A stretch of DNA of 6,752 bases from Streptosporangiaceae bacterium (GTDB lineage: Bacteria; Actinomycetota; Actinomycetes; Streptosporangiales; Streptosporangiaceae): the NCBI GenBank assembly GCA_030038715.1, contig JASHSO010000604.1, positions 1-6,752 of the forward strand, given 5' to 3'. A model generated the notes under the pieces. That model was not told where the DNA came from. It searched no databases and saw only the letters and a program-made list of their open reading frames with translations. Below, in pieces: positions 1 through 6,585 of the stretch (position 1 is its first letter; every line of letters begins with the position of its first letter). The translations under genes and the position numbers were made by a program.

Positions 1-617
1 GTGGCGATCTGGAACAGGTCCGCTAGTTCGCGGCCATAGTGGTCGAGATCAAGATCGGGCTGCCGGGCCAGCCGGGCTGGCACCGCGTCGAGGGCGGCGC
101 GGATTGCCAGCGCCATGACCATCGGGTCGAAGTCGGCACGGAGTTCACCCGCGCCCTGGAAACGCGCGAGCAGATCCCGCAGTGCGCCCGTGCCGGCTTC
201 GCGGATCGACATGTCGTACAACGGGCTGCCGTCGGCGCCGCGGCCGTTGAGCGCGATCTCGACCGTCGCCAGCACGTGGTTGCGGTTCTGGGCGATGAAG
301 GCCATGTTGGACTCGATATAAGCGCGGAGCATGCCCAAACCGGTCGGGTCGGCCTGCAGCCGGGGACCCAGGAAAGCCCGGCCCTTGGCGGAAAGCTCGC
401 CGACAAGTTCCCTGATCAGGTCGTCCTTGCTGCCAAAGTGGTAGAGGATCACGCCCTTGCTGGTGTCGGCGGTCTCGGCGATGCGCGCCAGTGATGCCTT
501 CCCGTAACCGAGTTCGGCGATGGTGTCGATGGCGGCCGCCATGATCTGGGCCCGGCGCGCGGTCTCGATGAAGGTCAGGCCCCTGTGCTGACCGTGCGTT
601 CTGCTTTCTGACCGCAT
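1..617 (-). CDS. TetR-family transcriptional regulator (3' end cut by window edge)
   Basis: This is a one-component repressor-type regulator that would bind its own promoter as a dimer in the cytoplasm and release on ligand binding; the ligand is unknown. 205 residues are visible without a stop, and family members are usually 190-220, so only a few C-terminal residues lie outside. The N-terminal helix-turn-helix covers about residues 22-68: ARRAQIMAAAIDTIAELGY, then the recognition region with TSKGVILYHFGSKDDLI (52-68), which is a classic TetR signature. The rest is the helical ligand and dimer domain, which is not diagnostic of a subfamily. The ATG at 617 was chosen because it sits exactly where a promoter at 652-624 would start transcription; no Shine-Dalgarno sequence precedes it. 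It is transcribed divergently from the HTH_42 gene, with 95 bases between the starts. The family call is firm. The target genes beyond itself are inferred. Confidence 0.93.
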   Translation of the reverse strand, partial: MRSESRTHGQHRGLTFIETARRAQIMAAAIDTIAELGYGKASLARIAETADTSKGVILYHFGSKDDLIRELVGELSAKGRAFLGPRLQADPTGLGMLRAYIESNMAFIAQNRNHVLATVEIALNGRGADGSPLYDMSIREAGTGALRDLLARFQGAGELRADFDPMVMALAIRAALDAVPARLARQPDLDLDHYGRELADLFQIA

Positions 618-623
618 AGTAAG

Positions 624-652
624 AAATTAAACCGGTCGGTCAGCAGTGTCAA
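624..652 (-). promoter_or_regulatory. Promoter of the TetR gene, probably leaderless
   Basis: Read on the minus strand, a perfect -35 box TTGACA (652-647) is followed by a 17-base spacer and a weaker -10 box TAATTT (629-624, matching T-A----T of the consensus ends). Counting from the -10 box puts the +1 at about 617, which is the first base of the proposed ATG. No ribosome-binding site is present, which agrees with a leaderless message, common in actinomycetes. The boxes are seen; the transcription start is inferred. Confidence 0.6.
631..640. promoter_or_regulatory. TetR-type operator within the promoter spacer
   Basis: ACCGGTCGGT has inverted arms ACCG and CGGT around a 2-base centre, resembling the ACCGACCGGT-type core seen at many actinobacterial TetR operators. 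It lies between the -35 and -10 boxes of the leftward gene, so a bound repressor would block RNA polymerase. Symmetry does not extend beyond the 4-base arms. It could also influence the rightward gene, whose start is about 73 bases away. Confidence 0.6.
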
Positions 653-712
653 CTCGGTCGCCGCAGGGCACGGGCGATCCGGATACCGAGTCATTCCGAT
701 ACGTTGACAGCC

Positions 713-1681
713 ATGATGCGCGTATCCCGGGCAGATGCGGTGCGTTACCGCCTCGCGGTCAACAACCTGTCCCGCCGCCTGCCTGCCCGTTCCTATGTCG
801 AAGCCGCTTATGTAGGCCTCCAGGACACTGCTCCGCGTGACGCACTGCTCGGCATGCACGCCAGGGTGGCAGCCTGCGAGCCGTCAGCCTGGGAGGACCC
901 GCGGCTGATCCAGACTTACAGCCCACGCAGTGCCGTGTACGTGCTGCCCAAGAATGACTTCGGGGTCTTCACGATTGGTCGACTCCCCCGCGACCCTGCG
1001 GCTAGGCAGGCACTGGAAGATCGTGCCGAGCGCGCCTGCGCGAACCTGGCCAGCCAGCCGCAACCAGCCCCGCGGCTGCCATCCGATCGTCACGTCTGTG
1101 CGACTGGCCGATTCGCGGTCCGGTGGACCACCAGCGCCCTGCATGTCTGGGCGCAACCGCGCCCGTCGATCGACATCGACGCGGCACGTGCGGAGCTTTG
1201 CCGTCGTCACGTCCATGCATTCGGCCCGACGACGGCGGCCGCGTTCGCCTGGTGGGCCGGGGTGTCATCGCGGGACGCTCAGCACACTCTCGACATGATC
1301 AAACCCGAGCTCATGCCCGTCGACTACGAAGGCCACCGGTCGTGGATCCTGGCAGCCGACGAGGCGACCCTCGTGACTGCCGAGCCAATGCGCGGCGTGC
1401 GCTTTCTCGTCGCATCCGACCTGCGCATCCTCGGGCAGGACCGGACAGGGCTCTTCGTCGGCCCGGGACTGGGCCAGCACCCCCCGCTGTCTGACACCTT
1501 CCACCCGGGCGGACTGCTCGTCGACGGCAGCATCGTGGGAGCCTGGGGCCGGCGCGCCGGCCGAGTCTCCGTCAAGACTGTGAAGCCGCTGCCGACGGCT
1601 ACCCGACGCGCCGTCGGTGACGAGGCCGAAAGCATGCCCATACCCGGCACGGCTGTCACCATGTCCCTGACCGAGCACTAG
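713..1681 (+). CDS. Winged-helix DNA-binding protein, HTH_42 / AlkZ-YcaQ-like family
   Basis: The HTH_42 family includes DNA glycosylases that unhook or excise alkylated bases (AlkZ, YcaQ/AlkX), plus many uncharacterised actinobacterial members. Visible family marks are GLQDT at residues 35-39, W-DP...SPRSAVYVLPKNDFGVF in about residues 60-90, a winged-helix segment near 163-200 (HAFGPTTAAAFAWWAGVS), and the C-terminal beta region LVASDLRILGQDR (about 233-245) with PGGLLVDGSIVGAW (265-278). The catalytic Q-x-Q position of AlkZ reads Q37-D-T39 here, so glycosylase activity is doubtful. At 322 residues it is somewhat short for the family, which is often 350-400. Start choice: adjacent ATGs at 713 and 716 precede the usual M-R-V-S-R opening; an upstream TTG at 704 is possible. 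No Shine-Dalgarno is seen. TACGTT at 700-705 could be a -10 for a nearly leaderless message. The gene is divergent from the TetR gene. Family firm, activity uncertain. Confidence 0.85.
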   Translation: MMRVSRADAVRYRLAVNNLSRRLPARSYVEAAYVGLQDTAPRDALLGMHARVAACEPSAWEDPRLIQTYSPRSAVYVLPKNDFGVFTIGRLPRDPAARQALEDRAERACANLASQPQPAPRLPSDRHVCATGRFAVRWTTSALHVWAQPRPSIDIDAARAELCRRHVHAFGPTTAAAFAWWAGVSSRDAQHTLDMIKPELMPVDYEGHRSWILAADEATLVTAEPMRGVRFLVASDLRILGQDRTGLFVGPGLGQHPPLSDTFHPGGLLVDGSIVGAWGRRAGRVSVKTVKPLPTATRRAVGDEAESMPIPGTAVTMSLTEH

Positions 1682-1764
1682 CACTCCCAGCCCGTTCTGC
1701 CTGCGGCAAGGCCGCCGACCTGCATCACGGTGCGCGACTCGATGGGTGACACGAGCGACCGCCG

Positions 1765-1787
1765 TAGAGTGTCAACAGTGCGGCACT
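1765..1787 (+). promoter_or_regulatory. Possible -10 box and adjoining palindrome upstream of the DUF1905 gene
   Basis: TAGAGT (1765-1770) fits the actinobacterial -10 pattern TANNNT. Seven bases later comes the perfect palindrome AGTGC-G-GCACT (1777-1787), close to where transcription would start, which is a usual operator position. No convincing -35 box lies 16-18 bases upstream of TAGAGT, which weakens the promoter call. The gap 1682-1844 holds nothing else I can support. Confidence 0.3.
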
Positions 1788-1844
1788 CAATCACGGGGTC
1801 ACATGCGGGCGTCGTGTTCCGAGCGGAGAAGAAGAGAGACGGCA

Positions 1845-2408
1845 GTGGCTCAGCGCGCTGAGGGAGCGGCAATACGCTTCGACGCCACGCTTTGCGCGAT
1901 CGACAGGTCGACTGTGTTGCGGTTGCCCGCGACGGCGAGCAAGGGCCTACCCTCGCGCGGGCAGGTAGCGGTCCACGGAACCATCAACGGCGTCGGTTTC
2001 CAGACGGTGCTCGAACCAGACGGAAACTTCGGCCACTGGATGAGGGTCGATGACGCGCTGCAGGACGCCGCTGGCATCAGCGCGGGTGACGCTGCGGCAC
2101 TCGACATCGCGGTGGCCAGGGATTGGCCAGAGCCGAGCGTACCCAACGATCTTGCGGCAGCTCTGGCAGCTGCCCCGCAGAAGATCCAGAACCTGTGGGA
2201 CGAACTCACCCCGATGGCGCGCTGGGAGTGGGTGCGCTGGGTCAACGCCACGAAGAACCCAGACACGCGCAGGCGACGGGTCGAGGTGAGCATCTCGAAG
2301 ATGAAGAGCGGCAAGAGACGGCCCTGCTGCTTCAACCTCTCCGCATGCACCGACCCGGACCTGTCGAAGAACGGCAGGCTTCTCGAGCCGGCCGACGACC
2401 GGCACTGA
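1845..2408 (+). CDS. DUF1905 / YdeI-OmdA-type (bacteriocin-protection) protein
   Basis: This is a two-part cytoplasmic protein of 187 residues, and that length is normal for the architecture. Residues about 10-95 form the DUF1905 barrel: RFDATL at the start, a V-x-G-T-I-N-G-V-x-F motif at 43-52, GHWMRVDDALQDAAG, then GD at 81-82 followed by a D-W strand end. Residues about 103-162 match the YdeI/OmpD-associated helical domain: LTPMARWEWVRWVNATKN, a DTRRRRVE turn and the terminal SGKRRPCC. The biochemical role is not established; the family name comes from bacteriocin/stress phenotypes linked to YdeI, and I infer nothing more. GTG 1845 is chosen because the purine-rich GAAGAGAGA (1831-1839) lies 5 bases upstream and the DUF1905 domain begins shortly after. 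An in-frame ATG at 1803 and GTG at 1746 would add a basic, cysteine-containing tail unlike the family. Confidence 0.82.
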   Translation: MAQRAEGAAIRFDATLCAIDRSTVLRLPATASKGLPSRGQVAVHGTINGVGFQTVLEPDGNFGHWMRVDDALQDAAGISAGDAAALDIAVARDWPEPSVPNDLAAALAAAPQKIQNLWDELTPMARWEWVRWVNATKNPDTRRRRVEVSISKMKSGKRRPCCFNLSACTDPDLSKNGRLLEPADDRH

Positions 2409-2493
2409 TCGACGCGCCGTTACCGGATGAGCGCTTCCAGTCGATGGTGTGAGCCGCGCGGGCGGGCGAACATGGTGTGCGTGGCGAGGGATC

Positions 2494-2524
2494 GGAGGTT
2501 GCCCCCTCAAGGCGGGCTGCCTCC
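2494..2524 (+). promoter_or_regulatory. Hairpin in the leader directly before the DUF3800-like gene
   Basis: GGAGGTTGCC (2494-2503) can pair with GGCTGCCTCC (2515-2524), giving a 10-position stem with one G-U pair, one T-T mismatch and an 11-base loop. It ends one base before the ATG at 2526. The 5' arm contains GGAGG, the only strong Shine-Dalgarno-like string nearby, so pairing would hide it. The spacing from GGAGG to the ATG is 27 bases, too long for normal use unless the stem folds it close. Pairing is seen; function is inferred. Confidence 0.35.
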
Positions 2525-2525
2525 G

Positions 2526-3518
2526 ATGAATGGCGTTGACGGCACCGTCGTAGAGATCGCCTGTGACGAGTCCGGGTTCTCCGGCACCAACTTGCTTGAC
2601 TCGGCCACCCCGGTTTTCACCCACGCGAGCGTCGATCTGGGCGTAGACGAGGCCGCTGAGCTCATCCGGACGCTTCGGTCCAGCTTCCGGCTGTCGCTGA
2701 ACGAGTTGAAGTCCGGGCAGTTTCTCCGCGGGCCGCACGCGGATGCGGCGTCGGAGTGGCTTCTGGCAGCGTTGCAGGGCCGAGCGCACGTCCACCTGGT
2801 CGACAAGGAGTACTTTCTCATTACCCGGATTGTCGACCTGTTCCTGGCCGAGCCCTCCTACGCGGCTGGTACTCGCCTGACCGAGAGCCGCCGCCCAGCT
2901 GCCCTGGCCCTGTACCGGGCCGGGCAGGGATGTGGCCAGGGCTGGAGTGACTTCCTCGCCACCTTCGTCGACCTGGTCCGGGCCAAGCGGCGGCATCAGC
3001 CGGCTCGCGGCAGCCTGGAACACTTCTTCCAAGCGCGTGATGCGCTGAAAGCAGCCGGGCTCGGCGCGGAGGCCGAGGGTGTCCTGAACGGGCTCAGCCG
3101 GACGCGGGTACGGGCCGTGCTGAGCCGGCTGGCGCGTGACGACCGGTCGATCCCGCCACCGTTGGAGCCCATGCTGCCGGCGCTGGCCGAGACGGTCCTG
3201 TTCTGGAGCGGCGGACAGCGCCAGGTGCTGGTGATTCACGACGAGCAGAGTGCTCTCACGGCCGACCGGTTGCGGCGCCTTCAGCATGTACTGATCGAGG
3301 GCGCCGACCTGTCGGCAGCAGGTGCCCACGCGCCCGGGACGCCGCCGGCCGTGGTGTCACCGCTGGCTGGGCTGGTGACAGTCGACTCCCGCGATGATCC
3401 GCGCGTTCAGGTCGCTGACCTCCTGGCCGGGGTCGCCCGACGGTCGCCGAACGTCGGCAATGGCGGCCCGCTCCAGCCGTTCCTCTCGCCGACCTCACTG
3501 TGCGATCCCGAGCGATGA
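2526..3518 (+). CDS. DUF3800-like protein, predicted RNase H-fold nuclease
   Basis: A 330-residue soluble protein with the pattern of DUF3800, a family thought to adopt an RNase H-like fold. The first strand ends in A-C-D14-E-S-G, the family's hallmark DESG. A second acidic site is in N-E60-L-K-S. A late strand ends VLVIHD239-E-Q, and the C-terminal helix carries V-D287-S-R-D-D-P-R followed by VQVAD298LLAG, the typical closing motif. The four acidic positions expected for a metal-dependent RNase H-type site therefore appear to be present. The middle (about 75-225) is helical and basic, with an arginine-rich stretch near 190-215. No signal peptide or membrane segment is visible. The substrate is unknown; DUF3800 genes often occur in accessory or mobile regions. 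Start: ATG 2526 leaves a short lead into strand 1. In-frame ATGs at 2472 and 2427 would add an unrelated tail. Family call good, enzyme activity inferred. Confidence 0.75.
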   Translation: MNGVDGTVVEIACDESGFSGTNLLDSATPVFTHASVDLGVDEAAELIRTLRSSFRLSLNELKSGQFLRGPHADAASEWLLAALQGRAHVHLVDKEYFLITRIVDLFLAEPSYAAGTRLTESRRPAALALYRAGQGCGQGWSDFLATFVDLVRAKRRHQPARGSLEHFFQARDALKAAGLGAEAEGVLNGLSRTRVRAVLSRLARDDRSIPPPLEPMLPALAETVLFWSGGQRQVLVIHDEQSALTADRLRRLQHVLIEGADLSAAGAHAPGTPPAVVSPLAGLVTVDSRDDPRVQVADLLAGVARRSPNVGNGGPLQPFLSPTSLCDPER

Positions 3519-3605
3519 CGGACGGGTTATGGGACAGGCCTGCGGGCAGCCAGCGTGGGTCGCGCTCGGTGATGTTTGACTGTCCCCGCCGGTAGAGCGA
3601 GGTGG

Positions 3606-3611
3606 AAGGAG
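3606..3611 (+). promoter_or_regulatory. Ribosome-binding site deciding the start of the split-barrel gene
   Basis: AAGGAG lies 5 bases before GTG 3617, the best Shine-Dalgarno in the window. It rules against the longer frame from GTG 3602, which would contain this site inside the coding sequence. Confidence 0.8.
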
Positions 3612-3616
3612 ACTCG

Positions 3617-4045
3617 GTGTCGGTCCACATGAGTAAGGCGGAGCGGGAGGCATTCCTGGCCGACGTGCACGTCGGCGTGCTCGCCGTGGTGAGGGAGGAC
3701 GGCAGAGCACCGCTAGCGACCCCCGTGTGGTACGGCTACAGTCCGGGTGGGCCGGTCAGCCTGACCACCGGCCGGTCCAGCCGGAAGGCCAGTGCTATTG
3801 CTGCGGCCGGCCGGTTCAGCCTGTGCGCGCAGGATGAGGCGCCGCCCTACAAGTACGTGACAGTAGAAGGCCCTGCAGTCATCGAGCCCGCCGCGCTGAC
3901 TGAGCGGGTCGCCATTGCCCGCCGCTACCTTGGCGGAGAAGCCGGTGCAGCCTGGGTCGCCGCTAACCTCGCTGTGGACGACGTGATCATCCGGATGACT
4001 CCCGAGCACTGGCAGTCGGCTGACTTCGGAAAGGCCGCCGACTAG
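3617..4045 (+). CDS. Pyridoxamine 5'-phosphate oxidase-like (Rv1155-type) split-barrel protein
   Basis: A 142-residue protein, the usual size for single-domain PPOX-like or F420/FMN-dependent split-barrel oxidoreductases, which act as dimers with the cofactor in the interface. The sequence shows the N-terminal helix (SKAEREAFLAD, 6-16), strand VGVLAVVRED (19-28), the APLATPVWYGY strand (31-41) characteristic of the fold, a turn leading to SLTTGRSSRKA (48-58) where the R and K residues usually contact a cofactor phosphate, and the YKYVTVEGPAVIE strand (78-90). The C-terminal helix ends with strand VIIRMTPEHWQSADFGK. Whether it binds FMN or F420 cannot be settled by eye; actinomycetes carry both types. 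It is a stand-alone gene, 98 bases after the DUF3800-like gene and 125 before the LuxR gene. TTGACT at 3576-3581 resembles a -35 box, but no well-spaced -10 box follows. The substrate is unknown. Confidence 0.83.
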   Translation: MSVHMSKAEREAFLADVHVGVLAVVREDGRAPLATPVWYGYSPGGPVSLTTGRSSRKASAIAAAGRFSLCAQDEAPPYKYVTVEGPAVIEPAALTERVAIARRYLGGEAGAAWVAANLAVDDVIIRMTPEHWQSADFGKAAD

Positions 4046-4116
4046 TCGCCCCACCCGAACTTCGCCATCCACGACATCCTGAGCGGCGGCCAGCAGCTAT
4101 ACCGCAATGCCGCGGC

Positions 4117-4133
4117 GCGGTTATGGTAACCGC
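4117..4133. promoter_or_regulatory. 17-nt palindrome with flanking half-sites, candidate operator of the LuxR gene
   Basis: GCGGTTA-TGG-TAACCGC is a perfect 7-base inverted repeat around a 3-base centre. Related half-sites flank it: TACCGC at 4100-4105 and GCGGTA at 4147-4152, placed almost symmetrically about the same centre (4126 versus 4125). TATACC at 4098-4103 resembles a -10 box without a clear -35, so the palindrome would sit just downstream of transcription start, a repressor position. It lies in the leader if translation starts at 4171, but would overlap the codon if ATG 4123 were used. A terminator for the preceding gene is the other reading, but there is no U tract and it is 71 bases past that stop. 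Confidence 0.45.
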
Positions 4134-4170
4134 TGTGGAGCGGCCTGCGGTAAGCGGCGCGGAAGGCAGC

Positions 4171-6585
4171 ATGCACGGCTTTCCGGCCGCGCTGACCAGC
4201 TTTGTCGGCCGGGCCGGGGTGGTCGATAAGGTAGCCGAGCTGCTGGGTCAGTGCCGGCTGGTGACCGTCACGGGGCCTGGAGGTGTCGGGAAGACGCGGC
4301 TGGCAGCCGAGGTCGCCCGACAAGTGGCCGGCTGGTTCGCCGACGGGGTGTGGCTGGCGGAACTGGCTGCGGTGCGGGATCCGGCGCAGGTGGCAGCCGC
4401 GGTGGCGACGGCAATAGGGATCCGGGAACTGCCCCCGGTGGCGGCGGATGAAGCGCTGGCGCGGGCTCTGGCCGGGCGGCAGCTGTTGCTGGTGCTGGAT
4501 AACTGCGAACACGTGATCGGCGCGGCGGCGGAGTTGTGCGGCAGGCTGCTGCTCGGCGCCGACGATGTGCGGGTGCTGGCCACCAGCCGGGAGCCGCTGC
4601 GGACGGCCGGGGAGACCCGGCACCGGCTGGCGCCGCTGACGCTGCCCGGCGCTGGTAGTCCGGCGGCTGCTGACGGTTCGGAGGCAGTGGCGCTGTTCGC
4701 GGACCGGGCCGGCCGGGCGGACGCGAGCTTCGCGCTGGATGGACAGACCGCGCCGCTGGTGGCACGGCTGGTGGCGCGGCTGGACGGGATGCCGCTGGCA
4801 ATAGAGCTGGCGGCCGCGAGGGTCGAGGCGCTCGGCGTGGCGCAGCTCCTGGACCGGATCGATGACCGGTTCACCTTGCTGGGGGCGGGGGACCGGCTCG
4901 CGGCCGCCCGGCAGCGGTCGCTGGCGGCCACCGTCGAGTGGAGTTACCGGCTGCTGGACGAGCGGGAGCGGCGGGTGCTCCGGGCACTGTCGGTGTTTCC
5001 CGGGCCGTTCACGCTGGAGGGAGCCGAGGCGGTCGCAGGGCCGCAAGCCAGCCCGGCGGTGCTGCACCTTGTGGACTGCTCGCTGCTGGTTCCGCCGCGG
5101 GCTGGCCCGGATGGCCGGCCCCGGTACGTGATGCTGGAAACGCTGCGTGCTTACGGGGCAGGTTTGCTGGCCGATGCCGGCGAGAGTGACGCCGCCGCGG
5201 CCGCGCTGGCTCGGTACGCGGTGCAGGTGGCCGAGGATGCCATGCGGGGCATGACAGCCGACACCGGAGAGGTGGCCGCTGCCCGGTGGCTGGATGCCGA
5301 GGACGCCACCATGCGCCGGGTGCTGGACTGGGCCCTGGAACACGAGGCGGCCTTGGAACAAGATGCCGCCGTCGCACCAACGCTGGCGGCCGCGCTGGCG
5401 TGGTGGTGGCAGATCCGTGGCCGGCTCGCGGGTCAGGTGCCGCTGCTGCGCGCTGCCGTCGACCGCGCAGTGGCGGGCAGCGACGCGTGGTGCGCCGCTC
5501 ACACCTGGCTCGGGCAGGCGTCAATGGATGCGGCGGACCCAGCAGGGGCGCTGCGCCACTTCACCATGGTGCGCGACGCCATCGGGGATCTTGGGCCGTT
5601 CCCGCTTCTGGCCAGGTGCCTGAGCGGCCGGTCGGCGACGTTGCTCGGCATGGGACGGATCGCCGAGGCTGCCGAGGATGCCCGCCGGTCCCTGGCCCTG
5701 GCCCGCGGCGGTGACCACCCGGTTGCCGAGGCGCTGGCCCTGGCGGTCCTGAGCCTGGTCGCCTGTGTCGGCGGCGACCGCGTCGGCGCGGTGCAGCTGG
5801 CCAGCCAGGCCGAGCGCATCGCGGTCGGTCTGCACGGCCCGACGGCCCGGGTGTGCGGCCACACCCTGACGACGGTGCTGATAGAGGTCGGCGATCTGGC
5901 CGCTGCCGAGCGGATGTGCGCCGCTGGGCTGGCCGGTGCGCGGGACGCGGGCGACCTGTGGAGCCTGGGGAACCTGCTGGAGAAGATGGTGGTTCTCGAC
6001 CTGGCCTCAGGGCGTTATGCGGCCGCCGCCTTGCACTTGCGGGAAGCCCTGCAGACCGCCCTGCGGGCCGGCGTACGCCGGAAGGTGATCGAGGACCTGG
6101 ACTGCTGCGGGTATCTGTGCGCCTGGACCGGGCGCACTGCCGAGGCCGTCACGATCTGGGCCGCGGTGGTCGCGCCAGAGCGCGAGGGGTTCTCGGCCCC
6201 GTTGCATCCGGACCTGCCCGAGGGTTGGTTCCAGCGGCAGGAAGCCCTGCGCGAAGCCCGGCAGGCGCTCGGGCCGGCTCGTACGCAGGCGGCCGAGGAA
6301 CGCGGCAAGGCGATGAGCCTGGCCACCGCGGCCGAGTACGTTCTCATGCTCACCGCCGCGGGCTCGCAGCCGCCGACAGAGGCGGCGGGCCTGGAAGCGC
6401 TGAGCCCCCGGGAACGGGAGCTGGTCACCCTGGTCGCCCGGGGGCGCACTAATGCGCAGATCGCCGATCAGCTGTACATCAGCGTGCGCACGGTCAGCTC
6501 GCACCTGGACCGCATCCGCGACAAGACCGGATGCCGGCGCCGCGCCGACCTCACCCGCCTGGCCCTCAGCGCGGGCCTGGTCTAG
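4171..6585 (+). CDS. STAND-type ATPase regulator with C-terminal LuxR helix-turn-helix
   Basis: A large cytoplasmic transcription regulator of 804 residues. After the family lead-in LTSFVGRAG (8-16) comes an NB-ARC/AfsR-like ATPase: Walker A GPGGVGKT (35-42), Walker B LLLVLDNCEH (105-114, D110), VLATSREPL (135-143) and the GMPLAIEL motif (206-213). LDERERRVLRALSVFPGPFTLEGA (about 263-286) starts the winged-helix subdomain. Residues about 350-690 are alanine-rich helical repeats, likely TPR-like, such as GRIAEAAEDARRSLALARGG. Residues 744-804 are a LuxR/GerE DNA-binding domain (LSPRERELVTLVARGRTNAQIADQLYISVRTVSSHL). In this class nucleotide and signal binding control oligomerisation and hence promoter activation; the signal here is unknown. 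There is no N-terminal SARP or kinase domain. ATG 4171 is preferred because GGAAGG (4161-4166) precedes it and family proteins begin close to this residue; ATG 4123 is in frame and adds 16 residues. It is GC-richer than the genes to its left. No close partner gene is visible. Confidence 0.9.
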   Translation: MHGFPAALTSFVGRAGVVDKVAELLGQCRLVTVTGPGGVGKTRLAAEVARQVAGWFADGVWLAELAAVRDPAQVAAAVATAIGIRELPPVAADEALARALAGRQLLLVLDNCEHVIGAAAELCGRLLLGADDVRVLATSREPLRTAGETRHRLAPLTLPGAGSPAAADGSEAVALFADRAGRADASFALDGQTAPLVARLVARLDGMPLAIELAAARVEALGVAQLLDRIDDRFTLLGAGDRLAAARQRSLAATVEWSYRLLDERERRVLRALSVFPGPFTLEGAEAVAGPQASPAVLHLVDCSLLVPPRAGPDGRPRYVMLETLRAYGAGLLADAGESDAAAAALARYAVQVAEDAMRGMTADTGEVAAARWLDAEDATMRRVLDWALEHEAALEQDAAVAPTLAAALAWWWQIRGRLAGQVPLLRAAVDRAVAGSDAWCAAHTWLGQASMDAADPAGALRHFTMVRDAIGDLGPFPLLARCLSGRSATLLGMGRIAEAAEDARRSLALARGGDHPVAEALALAVLSLVACVGGDRVGAVQLASQAERIAVGLHGPTARVCGHTLTTVLIEVGDLAAAERMCAAGLAGARDAGDLWSLGNLLEKMVVLDLASGRYAAAALHLREALQTALRAGVRRKVIEDLDCCGYLCAWTGRTAEAVTIWAAVVAPEREGFSAPLHPDLPEGWFQRQEALREARQALGPARTQAAEERGKAMSLATAAEYVLMLTAAGSQPPTEAAGLEALSPRERELVTLVARGRTNAQIADQLYISVRTVSSHLDRIRDKTGCRRRADLTRLALSAGLV

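Noticed and set aside
23..406. Leftward 127-codon open frame
   Set aside because: It is in a different minus-strand frame from the TetR protein, and its serine/arginine-rich translation is typical of an off-frame read in GC-rich DNA.
39..494. Rightward 151-codon open frame over the TetR gene
   Set aside because: It is antisense to a clear TetR reading frame with a full helix-turn-helix signature, and its own translation shows no domain.
704..709. TTGACA as a rightward -35 box
   Set aside because: It overlaps the start region of the HTH_42 gene and no -10-like hexamer lies 16-18 bases downstream.
704..712. TTG at 704 as the HTH_42 start
   Set aside because: It only adds three residues before paired ATGs at 713/716, where the family-like M-R-V-S-R opening begins, and no ribosome site supports it; it remains possible.
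1947..3329. Leftward 460-codon open frame
   Set aside because: It lies antisense to the DUF1905 and DUF3800 genes, both with recognisable motifs. Its length comes from scarce stops in GC-rich sequence, and the translation is rich in R, P, G and Q without a domain pattern.
713..3518. HTH_42, OmdA-type and DUF3800 genes as a defence operon
   Set aside because: The gaps of 117-163 bases, separate leader structures and lack of a known defence effector pairing do not support calling a system from this sequence alone.
4042..5502. Leftward 486-codon open frame
   Set aside because: It is antisense to the ATPase domain of the LuxR regulator, where Walker motifs prove the plus strand. The translation is low-complexity R/P/Q/H.
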